From Gonapodya prolifera JEL478 (Eukaryota > Monoblepharomycota > Monoblepharidomycetes > Monoblepharidales > Gonapodyaceae), in the NCBI GenBank assembly GCA_001574975.1, contig KQ965778.1, positions 1 through 16,612 of the forward strand: 16,612 bases of DNA, read 5' to 3'. Under the pieces are notes generated by a model. It did no database searches and was not told where the DNA came from. It saw nothing but the letters and a program-made list of their open reading frames with translations. This document shows, piece after piece, positions 1-9,100 of this stretch. Position numbers and translations under genes: made by a program. Position 1 is the stretch's first letter, and every line of letters starts with the position of its first letter.

Positions 1-123
1 GTTCCCTTCGACCTGTTAGGTGTCGTCGTCACGACTCAAGACGCAGGACATGTCTCTAATTTATGTTATTAGATGCTAGCCAAGACGGTAATGCTAAAAA
101 GGTAATAAAAGACGCTTATTAGA

Positions 124-714
124 TTAGAATGTTATCGCTGCAACTGGGCCAGTGAGGTGCCTGACCCGTCGACCCGTCGGGTCGGGCCAGACACCTTTCG
201 GGCCGGCCCGACTCGGGTCAAGGATGTTTCGGGCCAACCTCGGGCCGGGCCAAAGCTCGACCCGACCCGAAGGCCCGTCGGGTCGACCCGACCCGACTGC
301 AACACTATTGTCCACTGCTCCAAGACCCAGAGCTGCCCTCAGTGTGGGTTTCTTCCCACACTTCTGGCACTCCACCTGTGCCTTCCTCAGTCCATCTCTG
401 TCCAAGTTTCCACCTCCCCCCTGGTATTTCCATAAGCTGGGACCACATACCACGCATCGTAGATGATCCTTAGCCCTCTTAAAAATGTCATTTTCGAATT
501 TCGCCCATTCTTCCTGGTGGATTGACGGCGTCTTTGGTCCACGTCCCTGTGCCATAATTCCTTGTATGGGCGGAAAAACGCGCGACGTGGCGCCCTGGTC
601 CAACAAATGGTCAGAACAACCTGGGATTTCAAAGGGGAGTTGATGGGGAATGTGGGGAGGTTTTTGTGGGATCAGTTTGCTGAGATGGCTCTTTGCGCTC
701 AAGGTGCCCAACAA
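124..714 (-). pseudogene. Transposable-element-like ORF fragment with a zinc ribbon
   Basis: A minus-strand frame is open for about 196 codons. Its first genuine ATG is at 555-553; upstream codons lack a supported start. The central part reads as ordinary protein: a charged helix followed by a CxxC pair (LRCVVCG, about 440-460) and, some 25 residues later, a second CxxC pair (VECQKCGKK, about 348-376), then LRAALGLGA. The C-x2-C-x(n)-C-x2-C layout is a zinc ribbon. Such modules are common in proteins of fungal transposable elements, but I cannot name the family. The C-terminal third runs into the GGGTC/GACCC block and is probably not real coding. No transposase catalytic core, terminal repeat or target-site duplication was found, so it is best read as a remnant. 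Confidence 0.35.
160..302. repeat. GGGTC/GACCC-rich low-complexity block with many inverted copies
   Basis: This short GC-rich stretch is built almost entirely from the words GACCC, GGGTC, CGGGCC and GGCCCG in both orientations. Many are fused into palindromes such as GGGTCGACCC. Because neighbouring copies are inverted, the strand could fold into several alternative hairpins. Similar degenerate pentamer blocks occur as microsatellite-like or transposon-associated DNA in plant and fungal genomes. Every frame reads as low-complexity Gly/Pro/Arg, so coding is unlikely. It directly abuts the zinc-ribbon ORF fragment and may be the non-coding edge of the same element (inference). Confidence 0.6.
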
Positions 715-736
715 CAGTGTGCAAGTGTTGGCCCCC

Positions 737-751
737 CCCTAACCCTAACCC
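737..751. repeat. Interstitial telomere-like CCCTAA motif, left flank
   Basis: Two tandem CCCTAA units followed by CCC lie immediately before the first copy of the 146-bp tandem repeat. TTAGGG is the telomere repeat of most filamentous fungi. A short internal copy can come from telomerase capture at a break, from subtelomeric DNA, or from chance. Confidence 0.6.
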
Positions 752-753
752 AC

Positions 754-1320
754 AACTCCACCAATACTTTATCAAGCCATGATTTTGTAATTTTCCCACA
801 TTATCTGATGTCAGGGAATTCTTTTGATACCACACTTGCTTCTATTCATTAAGTTCTCATTCCCAAAAATACCCGCCACATCACATTTGTATTGCCCACA
901 ACTCCACCAATACTTTATCAAGCCATGATTTTGTAGTTTTTCCACACTATCTGATATCAGGGTGTTCTCTTGATACCACATTTGCTACTATGCATTAAGT
1001 TCTCATTCCCAAAAATACCCGCCACATCACATTTGTATTGCCCACCGCACCACCAATACATCTCCAATCCATGTTTTTGGAATTTTCCCACACTCTTCTA
1101 TATCAGGATGTTCCTTTGGTACCACACTTGCAGCTGTGCATTAGGTTCTCATTCCCAAAAATACCCACCACATCACATTTGAATTGCCCACCACACCGCC
1201 AATACATCTCCAATCCATGTTTTTGGAAATTTCTCACACTCTCCTATATCAGGGCTATCTGTTGGTACCAAACTTGGAGCTGGGCATGAAGTTCTCATTC
1301 CCGAAAATCCCCCACCCTCA
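754..1320 (+). repeat. 146-bp tandem repeat, four copies
   Basis: Four imperfect head-to-tail copies begin at about 754, 900, 1046 and 1192, so the period is 146 bp each time. The most conserved part is the end of each unit, TTCTCATTCCCAAAAATACC, followed by a CCACATCACATTTG word and CCCAC. Copies 1-2 resemble each other most (AACTCCACCAATACTTTATC opening), and copies 3-4 form a second pair (CACCRCCAATACATCTCCAA opening), which suggests successive duplications. The fourth copy fades at about 1310-1320. The frames through the array are short and do not persist across units with one protein, so this is non-coding minisatellite or satellite-like DNA. Confidence 0.9.
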
Positions 1321-1327
1321 CCCCGCA

Positions 1328-1372
1328 ACCTATTGCACCCAGCGACCTATTGCACCCTAACCCTCACCCTAA
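1328..1372. repeat. 17-bp direct repeat plus CCCTAA motifs, right flank of array
   Basis: ACCTATTGCACCC occurs at 1328-1340 and again at 1345-1357, a 17-bp period. It runs directly into CCCTAA-CCCTCA-CCCTAA at 1355-1372. Together with the motif at 737-751 it brackets the 146-bp array with telomere-type words. Confidence 0.6.
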
Positions 1373-2690
1373 GTGTGTTAATAGGGTGCTTTTCCCTGGT
1401 TTAACTAAGCTCACAGGAGATCTTGGCAATTGGATCCTTGATGTGTTTGGCCAGGTAACCAACCCTCCTCTGGACAAGTTCCGCCCTCCCCCACACATCT
1501 CCCTGCCATGGACCTTTTATTAATGCATACCCAGACCGTTGTTTCTTGAAGAGATAAGCTTTGGTGCTGTTTGGAGGTCACCATAGTGCGAGGGAAGGGA
1601 TGGCACCAGGAGTTCACAAGCCCTGGACAATTTCAGGTCCCCCCTGTGCTTCCCCATGCTCCAGAACCCATTCCATCCATCTCAAAGCACATGCTTTCTT
1701 TACAGAAATAAATTTGGGTGTGATTTGGATGATGGGAGACTTGATTTCTTTTCAAGTATTTGTGATTTTGAGCAAGTGACTCAGTCACTCATGTCATTAT
1801 TAACACACAAGCCAGACCCTCTTCCCTTTTCCATGGAGGGTGACAAATTGCAATGACACTGTTGTCTCAAGTGCACACATTCATGGCATTGCTCAGGTCA
1901 CATGAGGAATAAGGGCATGTTGGCAACCCCCCTCAGCACTTGTTCTCTTTCTGCACAACAATTTCCCATTCCAATGGCATGACTGTGCACGACCAAGAGC
2001 TCCCTAGTGTGTAGAATGCAGCTACAAATGAGTTTCCGATTCACCCACCAGTGTGGTTTGCCAGATGGGGGACTTGAGGTGAACGTGTTTTTGAAGCTGT
2101 ATTGTGGAGAGCAGTATACCATTGATGCCTGAGAGCTAGCAAATGAGGTCTATCCTTGATTGCACCAATCCATCAAGGAACTTTCCCCAATCACGCACTT
2201 TCTGCACCCAAAGCATCTTCCACGTTCCTGCTGTTTGTTGTTCATCCACTGCGAATCATTGTCTTCATAGGGAGTCGGATCTGCGTCACTTTTCTCAGAT
2301 GGGGACGGTCAATGGGAGGAGCAAGCGCATTGGCACACAAACAATGTGGCACGTGAAGATATGAACGTTCACCCAAACATTGCAAATTCCAATGAGCGTC
2401 ACTTGTGCTGGAGTAGGACGTTTAGGGTTGACGAGGTTCTGCTGAGCTCTAAAATTGCATATTTTGAATTTCGCCAAAGGCGATCCCCCGCTTCAGCAAA
2501 AACAGGTCGAAAATGATGGTGCCATCACATTTACCGGCGTCGGATTCCGTGAAACGAGCGTATTTATGATGCCACAATGACTTTGTGCCATTTGGTATTG
2601 CGGGTTCATCAGAACGTTCTCGTGTTGTGTGCAACGCGCCGGTTGCGTGGTTCGATAGCTGAAACGGGCTGCAACACAGCCTAGGCACTT
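1373..2690. other. Gene-poor stretch with no recognisable gene
   Basis: About 1.3 kb with only short ORFs of 60-80 codons on both strands. None has a recognisable motif or a splice-consistent partner. Base composition is more AT-rich than in the genes to the right. Fragments such as the minus-strand frame at 1411-1617 read somewhat like protein, so decayed mobile DNA is possible. I found no tRNA, LTR pair or terminal inverted repeat. Confidence 0.5.
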
Positions 2691-2743
2691 GCATGCACTG
2701 GCAATCCCTCAGAAGGGGCAGCAGGCGTATTACTGTGCGTTTG

Positions 2744-2760
2744 GGCTCTGAATCAGAGCC
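2744..2760. promoter_or_regulatory. 17-bp dyad upstream of the cyclin gene
   Basis: GGCTCTGA-A-TCAGAGCC is a perfect 8-bp inverted repeat around a single A, flanked by T-rich and A-rich sides. It lies about 170 bp before the first supported ATG of the cyclin gene. A dyad of this size could bind a dimeric regulator, but I do not recognise a known fungal site. It could equally be chance. Confidence 0.2.
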
Positions 2761-2930
2761 AAAAGTGTAGCCCAGGGACTTCGGCCTGGTTTTCCCGTGG
2801 CACCCACCGGAAATAACAGATTGCGCATCCTAATCCAGAGATACCCGCTGCTCCACTCGGATACCCGGCTGCTGCACCCCTCGCTCGGAGACCGCTCACA
2901 GCTCCCCAGGTGGACTCAGCACAGGGATTC

Positions 2931-4390
2931 ATGGGTCTCGCCCCCCAGCATATTACTCCATATACTTTTTCGGTCGACATGCTCGCGATAGAATCACGCC
3001 CACAGCCTCCGCTGGATCGCGACAGTGCAGACCAATTTGCAAGGACCTTTCGCTTTCTCTGGATTGTCCTGAATGAGCAGGTGAGGCAAAGTCCCTGATC
3101 CCATCGTAGTTGACCACGAATAACAACGGCGAATCTCCCACCGACCCGTCGCTTTCTGCAAAGGGTTGGACTCTCCCTCGCTTGGACTACTTCGATTTTC
3201 AGAACGAGGTCGATCCCAGAAGTGAGAGAGATCGGTTTACCCGAGCGGGTCGGCATGTGAAATCTTAGCCATCCGGTGCGCTTCGTTCCCGAATGCACCA
3301 ATCTAGTGCGTAAAATACTCCTGGAATGGCTCGGAGGTTAGTGTGTCATCTGCCAGAAGCCTCGTTTTTATTCTGAAACTCAAACGATGCCATGAAACTC
3401 ATATCCGGGGACGCGCCCCTTCGGAATCCCTCACACTTCAGATGTGAAAGCAGAGTCACGACTGTCGGAAGACACCTATACCTTGGCGATTAACTTGATA
3501 GATCGATACCTCAGCTGCAGGGTGATTCCACGGCAAGACTTGTAAGTTCCCGACCATGATGTCCTTCTGCCGCGCCGTTGCTTATATCCCTTGCGAACCC
3601 ACGTCAAGACAACTACTCGGCATTTCCTCTCTCTTTCTCGCCTCAAAATATTGTGACGTTCCCAAGGTCACCCTCAAGGTCCACGCCATCCTCGAACTCT
3701 GCGACCACATCTACACCCGTGGCGACATTTACGAAATGGAGAACCGCGTACTTGATGTTGTTTCGTTCGATCTTGGGTACTGGGGACCCGGTTGCATCGT
3801 GGACGTGCTTGCAGAACTTGGACAGGAACACAACGCCGTGATCGAGGTCGTTGATCGGGAAACACTGTTAGAGGAAGCACTAGAGTCTTGGTACAGTCTC
3901 TCTGGACTAGAACCTGCCGCAGCTTCGAACTTTGGGTATCCGCCCCAGAATACAACCGTGGAGGCGCAACCATCGTGGCCCCAGATATCAACCCATACCC
4001 AGTCGCTCGCCCATTATATCCTCCGAATTTGTGACTTGCACTCCCGCTTCATCGGCCGTGTTCCCTCCGAGATGGCTGTGTGTGCTCTCATTGCCGCCGA
4101 CCGCCTTTTAGTGCAGGAGGGAGTCATCCCAGTGGATCAAGATCGCCTCGTACGTATTTCGATCAACCTATTTCTCATTTGGCATCTCAGTTACCATCGT
4201 CACCCTCTTCTTTTCGTAGACCGACCTGTTCTGGCTCGCAAACTACCTGGGATCACCCGGTGCAGTGGTGACCAACATTACCTCGCACATGGTCGACCTC
4301 TACTTCCGCCGGCAGAGACCGCTGAGGACGCCACCGCCAATGCCACCCAGTCGCTCTCCCCAAAACACTGTATCACGACACACGTTTTGA
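2931..4390 (+). CDS. Mitotic (A/B-type) cyclin, six exons
   Basis: This is a regulatory subunit that binds and activates a cyclin-dependent kinase. Exons are 2931-3080, 3164-3221, 3307-3336 (30 nt), 3442-3541, 3609-4149 and 4220-4390. All introns are GT-AG and all phases agree, giving 350 residues. The cyclin box starts with DYFDFQNEVDPRMRKILLEW (about residues 61-79), then SEDTYTLAINLIDRYLS and LQLLGISSLFLASKY, and ends near EMENRVLDVVSFDL. The Lys of ASKY and the Glu of MEN match the residues that contact the CDK helix in cyclin A. A weaker C-terminal fold follows (AHYILRICDLHSRFIG, then VCALIAADRLL), with a Pro-rich tail ending SRHTF. The usual YEE after the box Lys is YCD. No destruction box (RxxLxxxN) is visible. 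The same frame is open upstream to 2817, and a possible exon with ATG at 2693 (donor at 2765) could extend the N terminus, so the start is uncertain. The family call is secure; the exact cyclin class is not. Confidence 0.85.
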
Positions 4391-4780
4391 GTCACCGAAC
4401 CCCTTATCCTCATCAGCTATAATCCCGTTGCCTTATCAATGATCCCTCGGAGTCGGTTGCAACTTCGCCTTTCCATGTGGGCCCAGACTCTCTCTCGAGT
4501 CACCCCTTGTTGACCCCATACCAGCGCCATATAGATCTTTCTGGGTATTCTGGACATCTCCGTTTATATTTCCTTTAAGTCCGTCAATATCTAGTCTTTT
4601 CCTGCTTTTTAAGTCTTGTTCTTCAGAGTCAAATCAAATGTTATACGTTTTGCAAAGTGTCGAGCGATCAGAACGATGTAGCAGGTGAACAAAGGTTGCA
4701 TATTCTGCCACCAACACATCGACAATGATGTGCTCACGTCTCTTCTCAAATGGCGAGATAGAAAATCCCGATGAAGCGAG
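4391..4780. other. Intergenic region and cyclin 3' flank
   Basis: About 390 bp that is T-rich after 4540. It probably includes the 3' untranslated region of the cyclin gene and the promoter of the next gene. A canonical AATAAA was not seen, and no gene could be supported here. Confidence 0.4.
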
Positions 4781-5519
4781 ATGATCAAGACTCACGATAT
4801 ATGGCCCATGCCAATGGACCATTTCTCCGGTGTCTCGCAGCTCAGATGCGCAAGAAGCCGACCAATCGTACGTCACCAACCTCGGGCGAAAGTGGCTTCT
4901 TTCTTAAAGAGTCTCCAAGAGATATTGGAGACGCAGAAAGGCCTCTCCAAACGACTCAAGTGCCTCATCGGATATACTCAAAACGGCGCAGAGAAAGAGG
5001 TCATCAAGGTGGTTGTTGAGCATCTGAGTTCGTGCGTTCCTGGTTGCAAGAGGTGCGCGGTGTTTGATCCTTTGCCAGGAGAACCGCGTCTCGAACCTTC
5101 GTTCTTCAACGTTTGGAAACCGGATCGCAAAATGCTAGCAGGATTTAGTGCGGTTGTGATCCCGAAAGACAGACCAGAATGGAAAGGAACTTGGCTTGAC
5201 TGTGTCGATTGTACAGACAGTCAAACAAACCAATCGATTACCAGATATCAGTGCGAAGTTCTCCACGTGGGTTGAGCTTGAAAAAGATCTGATTGCATTG
5301 AAGACAAGAACTCTACGCCCGGAGGACTTTTCGAACTCATCAGGAACTCTGATCGCGCGGTGGAGGAGGACGAGCTGGGATACCCGATTCGGTACTACCT
5401 TTGGTGGGAGCTTCCCGGAACGATTGAGAAATCGGGCGAAATCTCTCCTACCGGGGCACATGTTCCTTGTCCAGCGCAGAGCTGGAAAGGCTGGTCGTTT
5501 TGTTGTAGTGGGCGATTAA
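4781..5519 (+). CDS. Unrecognised protein, uncertain splicing or frameshift
   Basis: An ATG at 4781 opens a frame with a charged helical stretch (AKVASFLKSLQEILETQKGL), a Cys cluster (SCVPGCKRC) and PGEPRLEPSFFN. This frame stops at 5275. A second protein-like frame is open from 5160 and contains TWVELEKDLIALKTRTL, ending GKAGRFVVVGD at 5519. A phase-0 intron at 5111-5177 (67 nt, weak GTTTGG donor, CCAG acceptor) would join them. A competing reading keeps the first frame by removing a 42-51 nt intron ending at 5308; it gives ELGYPIRYYLWWELPGTIEK and stops at 5605. Both endings look like protein, so this could be a normal gene with unclear splicing, alternative splicing, or a frameshifted relic. 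I do not recognise a family. It lies head-to-tail after the cyclin gene. Confidence 0.4.
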
Positions 5520-5934
5520 CGATTGCAATACGAGCTTTCCAGCAGTACAAGTTCGCTCGAATGAACTTCATTGACACTGTCTTTCTACTGGTTTCTGCGG
5601 CTTGATGTCAATCGTCTCCAAAAGCGATAAGTATTATGTGATTGGAGTTTCACAAAATTGCCATGGTTGGAGTCCAATGCTGCCTGATCGATGTTAGTTT
5701 CCTGGCGTGAAGTGATTTTGCAACCTTTATTCATCGACAGTTGTCTGATTTGCAACTCTCATCACTTTCGTTGAAAAGAATTGCCCCGAAGATTGAGACT
5801 TTGGTCCCGGCACGAGAAGATTCCATCGATTGTCACAGTCGGAACCATCCACGCACGCACGCACTCAAATCACGGAAGTTGGACGGTGTGGTCGACCGGG
5901 ATTGGAACTGGCGAGCGATACCCTGGCTGGCATC

Positions 5935-5984
5935 GTGAGTGCCATCATTGTTGTGCGCCTCGTTCTCCTCACCTGACCACCCAG
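5935..5984 (+). other. Probable intron in the leader of the WH2 gene
   Basis: GTGAGT donor, CTGAC branch-like sequence and ACCCAG acceptor, 50 nt apart, make this one of the best intron signatures in the window. It lies 128 bp before the ATG at 6113. Joining the flanking sequence keeps a frame open into the WH2 protein, but that frame contains no ATG upstream. A 5' untranslated intron is therefore the simplest reading. Confidence 0.55.
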
Positions 5985-6112
5985 GAACTCGGTCACCCGG
6001 CCACGAATCGAACAGGAAAAACTCGTTGCTCCCGGTATTTTGGAGCGTGACTGCCCCTCGGCGTGAGATTGCCACCGGGATCTCCGTGGGGCGCCTGATC
6101 ACGGGACCCAAA

Positions 6113-9100
6113 ATGAGTGGCCGAATGGAGAATCCACGGGCCAGGTCCCGGTCTGTCGGGCGGATTCTAGGCATGAAGGATAATGCGGCCAGGGAAAGAG
6201 ACCAGGCTGGCGGATGGGAGGGGAACATGGGTGGCTCTGGGTACGATTATGGGGTGCGAGGTCGCAGTGACAGCTCCGCTCCTCCACCCGAGTGGTATGT
6301 CCCGACTTCAAACGAACATGCCAATGGGAGAGGTCGGAGTTCCGGGCACGGTCGGTCAGGCTCTGGGGCGGGGTCAGGGTCTCGGGACACGAGGGACTAT
6401 CAAGACAACCGACCAACATCACAGTACAACGGAGGAGACCCGCGCTCGCAATATCAGCAATATCCATCGCAACAACAATACTACGACCGTGTGCCCTCCT
6501 CCCATCAACAACCCTCCAACCAGTACTCCACGTATGGGAATTATCCTGGCTACCCTTCCCCCAATCCTCCCCCAAGCACACAACAACTACGCGCACCACC
6601 TCCTCGTCGGAAATCGGAGCACTCCGGTCCCACAATTAGCCAGTTCGATCCGTACGAGTCACCGCCCATCCGTGGGTATCAACAACAACCCCATCTACTC
6701 CCGTCCTCTCGCGCGGCCTCGTCCAGCGCCGTTGCCCAAGCACCGCCACAGAACTATCAGTTGCAGCAAGCGCCTTCAACATATCCGCGCCAGCAAACGC
6801 AGCCCTCTTCAGCTTCCTCACGCTTCCCCCAAAATCCCTACCTCGCAAATCGCGCCTCGCAATCCCCGAGTGCCCCTCCCCAGTTGATCGACAAATCTGC
6901 TTTTGCTTCGCTCTCCCAGCCTGCTTTCCGGGACGACCCTCCCCGAAGATCCTCCTTATACCACCCACCGCAAAGCAATCCTTACCTGCAATCATACACT
7001 CGACCTCAAAATTCCAGCTACCCGTCTTCACAATCTTCAGGCTATGCATCCTCGGAATCTTATTCACAGCATCAGCAGAGTGGTGCTAACCCTGCGCGGA
7101 GGGGGTACCCAGAGCGATACCCCACTGCGACAACGCATTCTGCTCCAACTTCCCGCCAGAACTCAGTCCCATCACTCGCTGCTCCCGAAACTGGGACGGT
7201 TGATGGTGCTGATTTCCTGTCCTCGTTCCTCGGGAAGATTGAACAACGATCCCAAGGAGGAGACTCCAATCCGTACACCCGTCCCGGAACTGCTCCACCA
7301 ACCTCTGCAACTGCTGCCACACGTTCCTCACGAACCCCTCCGAGCACTCCCATAGTTCCCTCCGATCGGCCATCCACCTTCTCTTCATCCTCGGAAGTAG
7401 CCGCTGCACGATGGAATCGGGCAGACAGGCTCTCGGGATCTTCTTCAGGAAGTCGGCTCTCTGTGGTGCAGGACTCTCAAGGATATGAGCGGCCGCTTTC
7501 CGAGTATGATCGTGAGCGAACAAGTAGTCGCGCACAGAAGGAGTCTCCTGGAAGCGGGTCGCGGAGACCAACTTCAGGGGACACCTCACCCACCACATAT
7601 GGTCAGAACCTCAGGGAACTTCGGCGGTCCGGCTCGGGCCTTTCTACGAGTCAAGAAGATGTTCGGAGTGTGACCCGAGGGCAGGAGCGGGACTCAACCG
7701 GCCGGCGGGATCGGGATCGACGTCTCTCGGACCGAGACTCCTCGTATCGGGAGTCTATCCACGACTCACGTGACGTAGGTCGTGAGGCGGATAGCAGACG
7801 ACGAGACCGTGATCCAGGATATCGGGACTCCACATATCGTTCGGAAGGCCGGGAACTTGTGGACCGACCCTCATCAATGCATTCAACGACTTCACCTGTT
7901 TCGAGGCCCCCTGTCCCCACACATTCGAATTCCGGGTGGTCCTCGTCTTCGGCATCTACCACCCACTCGTACGCCTCTCGGAGTAGCGCGAACCCTCTCC
8001 CGTCCCCGCCGTTGGTCGATGCGTCCGTCACTAATGCTCCAAGTCCGCCAACTCGTCGCCCATTTGTCCCTCTTAGTCGCGCTCCTGCTCGCCTTGGCGC
8101 AACGACCGTAAGGCGAGACTTCACCCTCGATGGTCGCAAGACAAGCATACGTGTAACAGTGAAGCCGAGTAAGACGGTAGCCAGTCTTTCGAGGGGCAAG
8201 CGCGAGTGGGGTGACTTGGCAGATGAAGGGGAAGCGAAGGTGAGGGCATTCTGTAATACACTGCTACCAGCACCTCGACACTGGAACGGGATACTTTGCA
8301 GCCCGTCTCCGAACCGCCGCCACCAATAATTACCAACCCCAGTACACCATCAGCGGCACCCTATTCCATTCGTGCTCCGACTCCACCATCTCCGGTGCCG
8401 CTCGTCACATCACCATCCCAATCATCACTTTCAGACAGCCTGTCTAGTGGCACTGCCGTTCCACGCGAATCTTTTGTCTTGGATGTTGATGACGAGGACG
8501 AAGATTTCGATGACGATGACGATGAGGACCTCACAGAGGGGGAGAACGAGTTGTGGGACAGGGAACGATCTCGTGGACCCAGGAGTCGCTCTCGAGCAAG
8601 AAGCAAGAGCCTCGCGCGTAATGTCGCTCCCGGGGTGACGAGCGGCGAGAAAGAAGGTCGAAGTATAGGTAGGAGATCGAGCTCGAAGAGACCGGGCGCT
8701 CGAAGTCGTCCAAAGTCCGCCGTGGTTTCCGAAGAGCCCAGAAGATCCGGATCAGGAAGTTTGAGCGATCTTTCCTGTAAGTCTTAGTCCCGCAGGCACA
8801 TCGTTGTGTTCTCACTGCTCCTCTCACCCACTCTAGCTTCCCTCTCATCATTCCTTCCACCTCCTACCGTTTCGCTCCTCGATGACTTTTCTCTTTTCCC
8901 GCTTTTGAGTGGTTCAAGCAAGCTCCTGGATTTAGAAGTTTCCAAACCTGGCATAGCGGAAACGTTCACGTCGTCGTCCTCGCTTTCCTTGGATATTGAT
9001 TCGGTCTTTCGTGAACTTCAACAATCCGCAAAGAATCTCGGTGTCCCTCTCTCACCCCTTCCAGATGAAAGCCAGAAGGAAATGCCACTCTATCAGACAG

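Noticed and set aside
2753-3301. 182-codon minus-strand frame opposite the cyclin 5' exons.
   Set aside because: The plus-strand exons align position by position with the cyclin box, so this frame is an antisense shadow.
5741-5938. 65-codon frame before the WH2 gene, considered as a coding first exon.
   Set aside because: It has no ATG start, and splicing at 5935/5984 in its frame leads to an early stop near 6065; the frame that does continue into the WH2 protein has no ATG either.
8482-8530. GAC/GAT-rich trinucleotide run considered as a microsatellite feature.
   Set aside because: It encodes the acidic patch within an in-frame exon with mixed codons; no pure repeat long enough to call separately.
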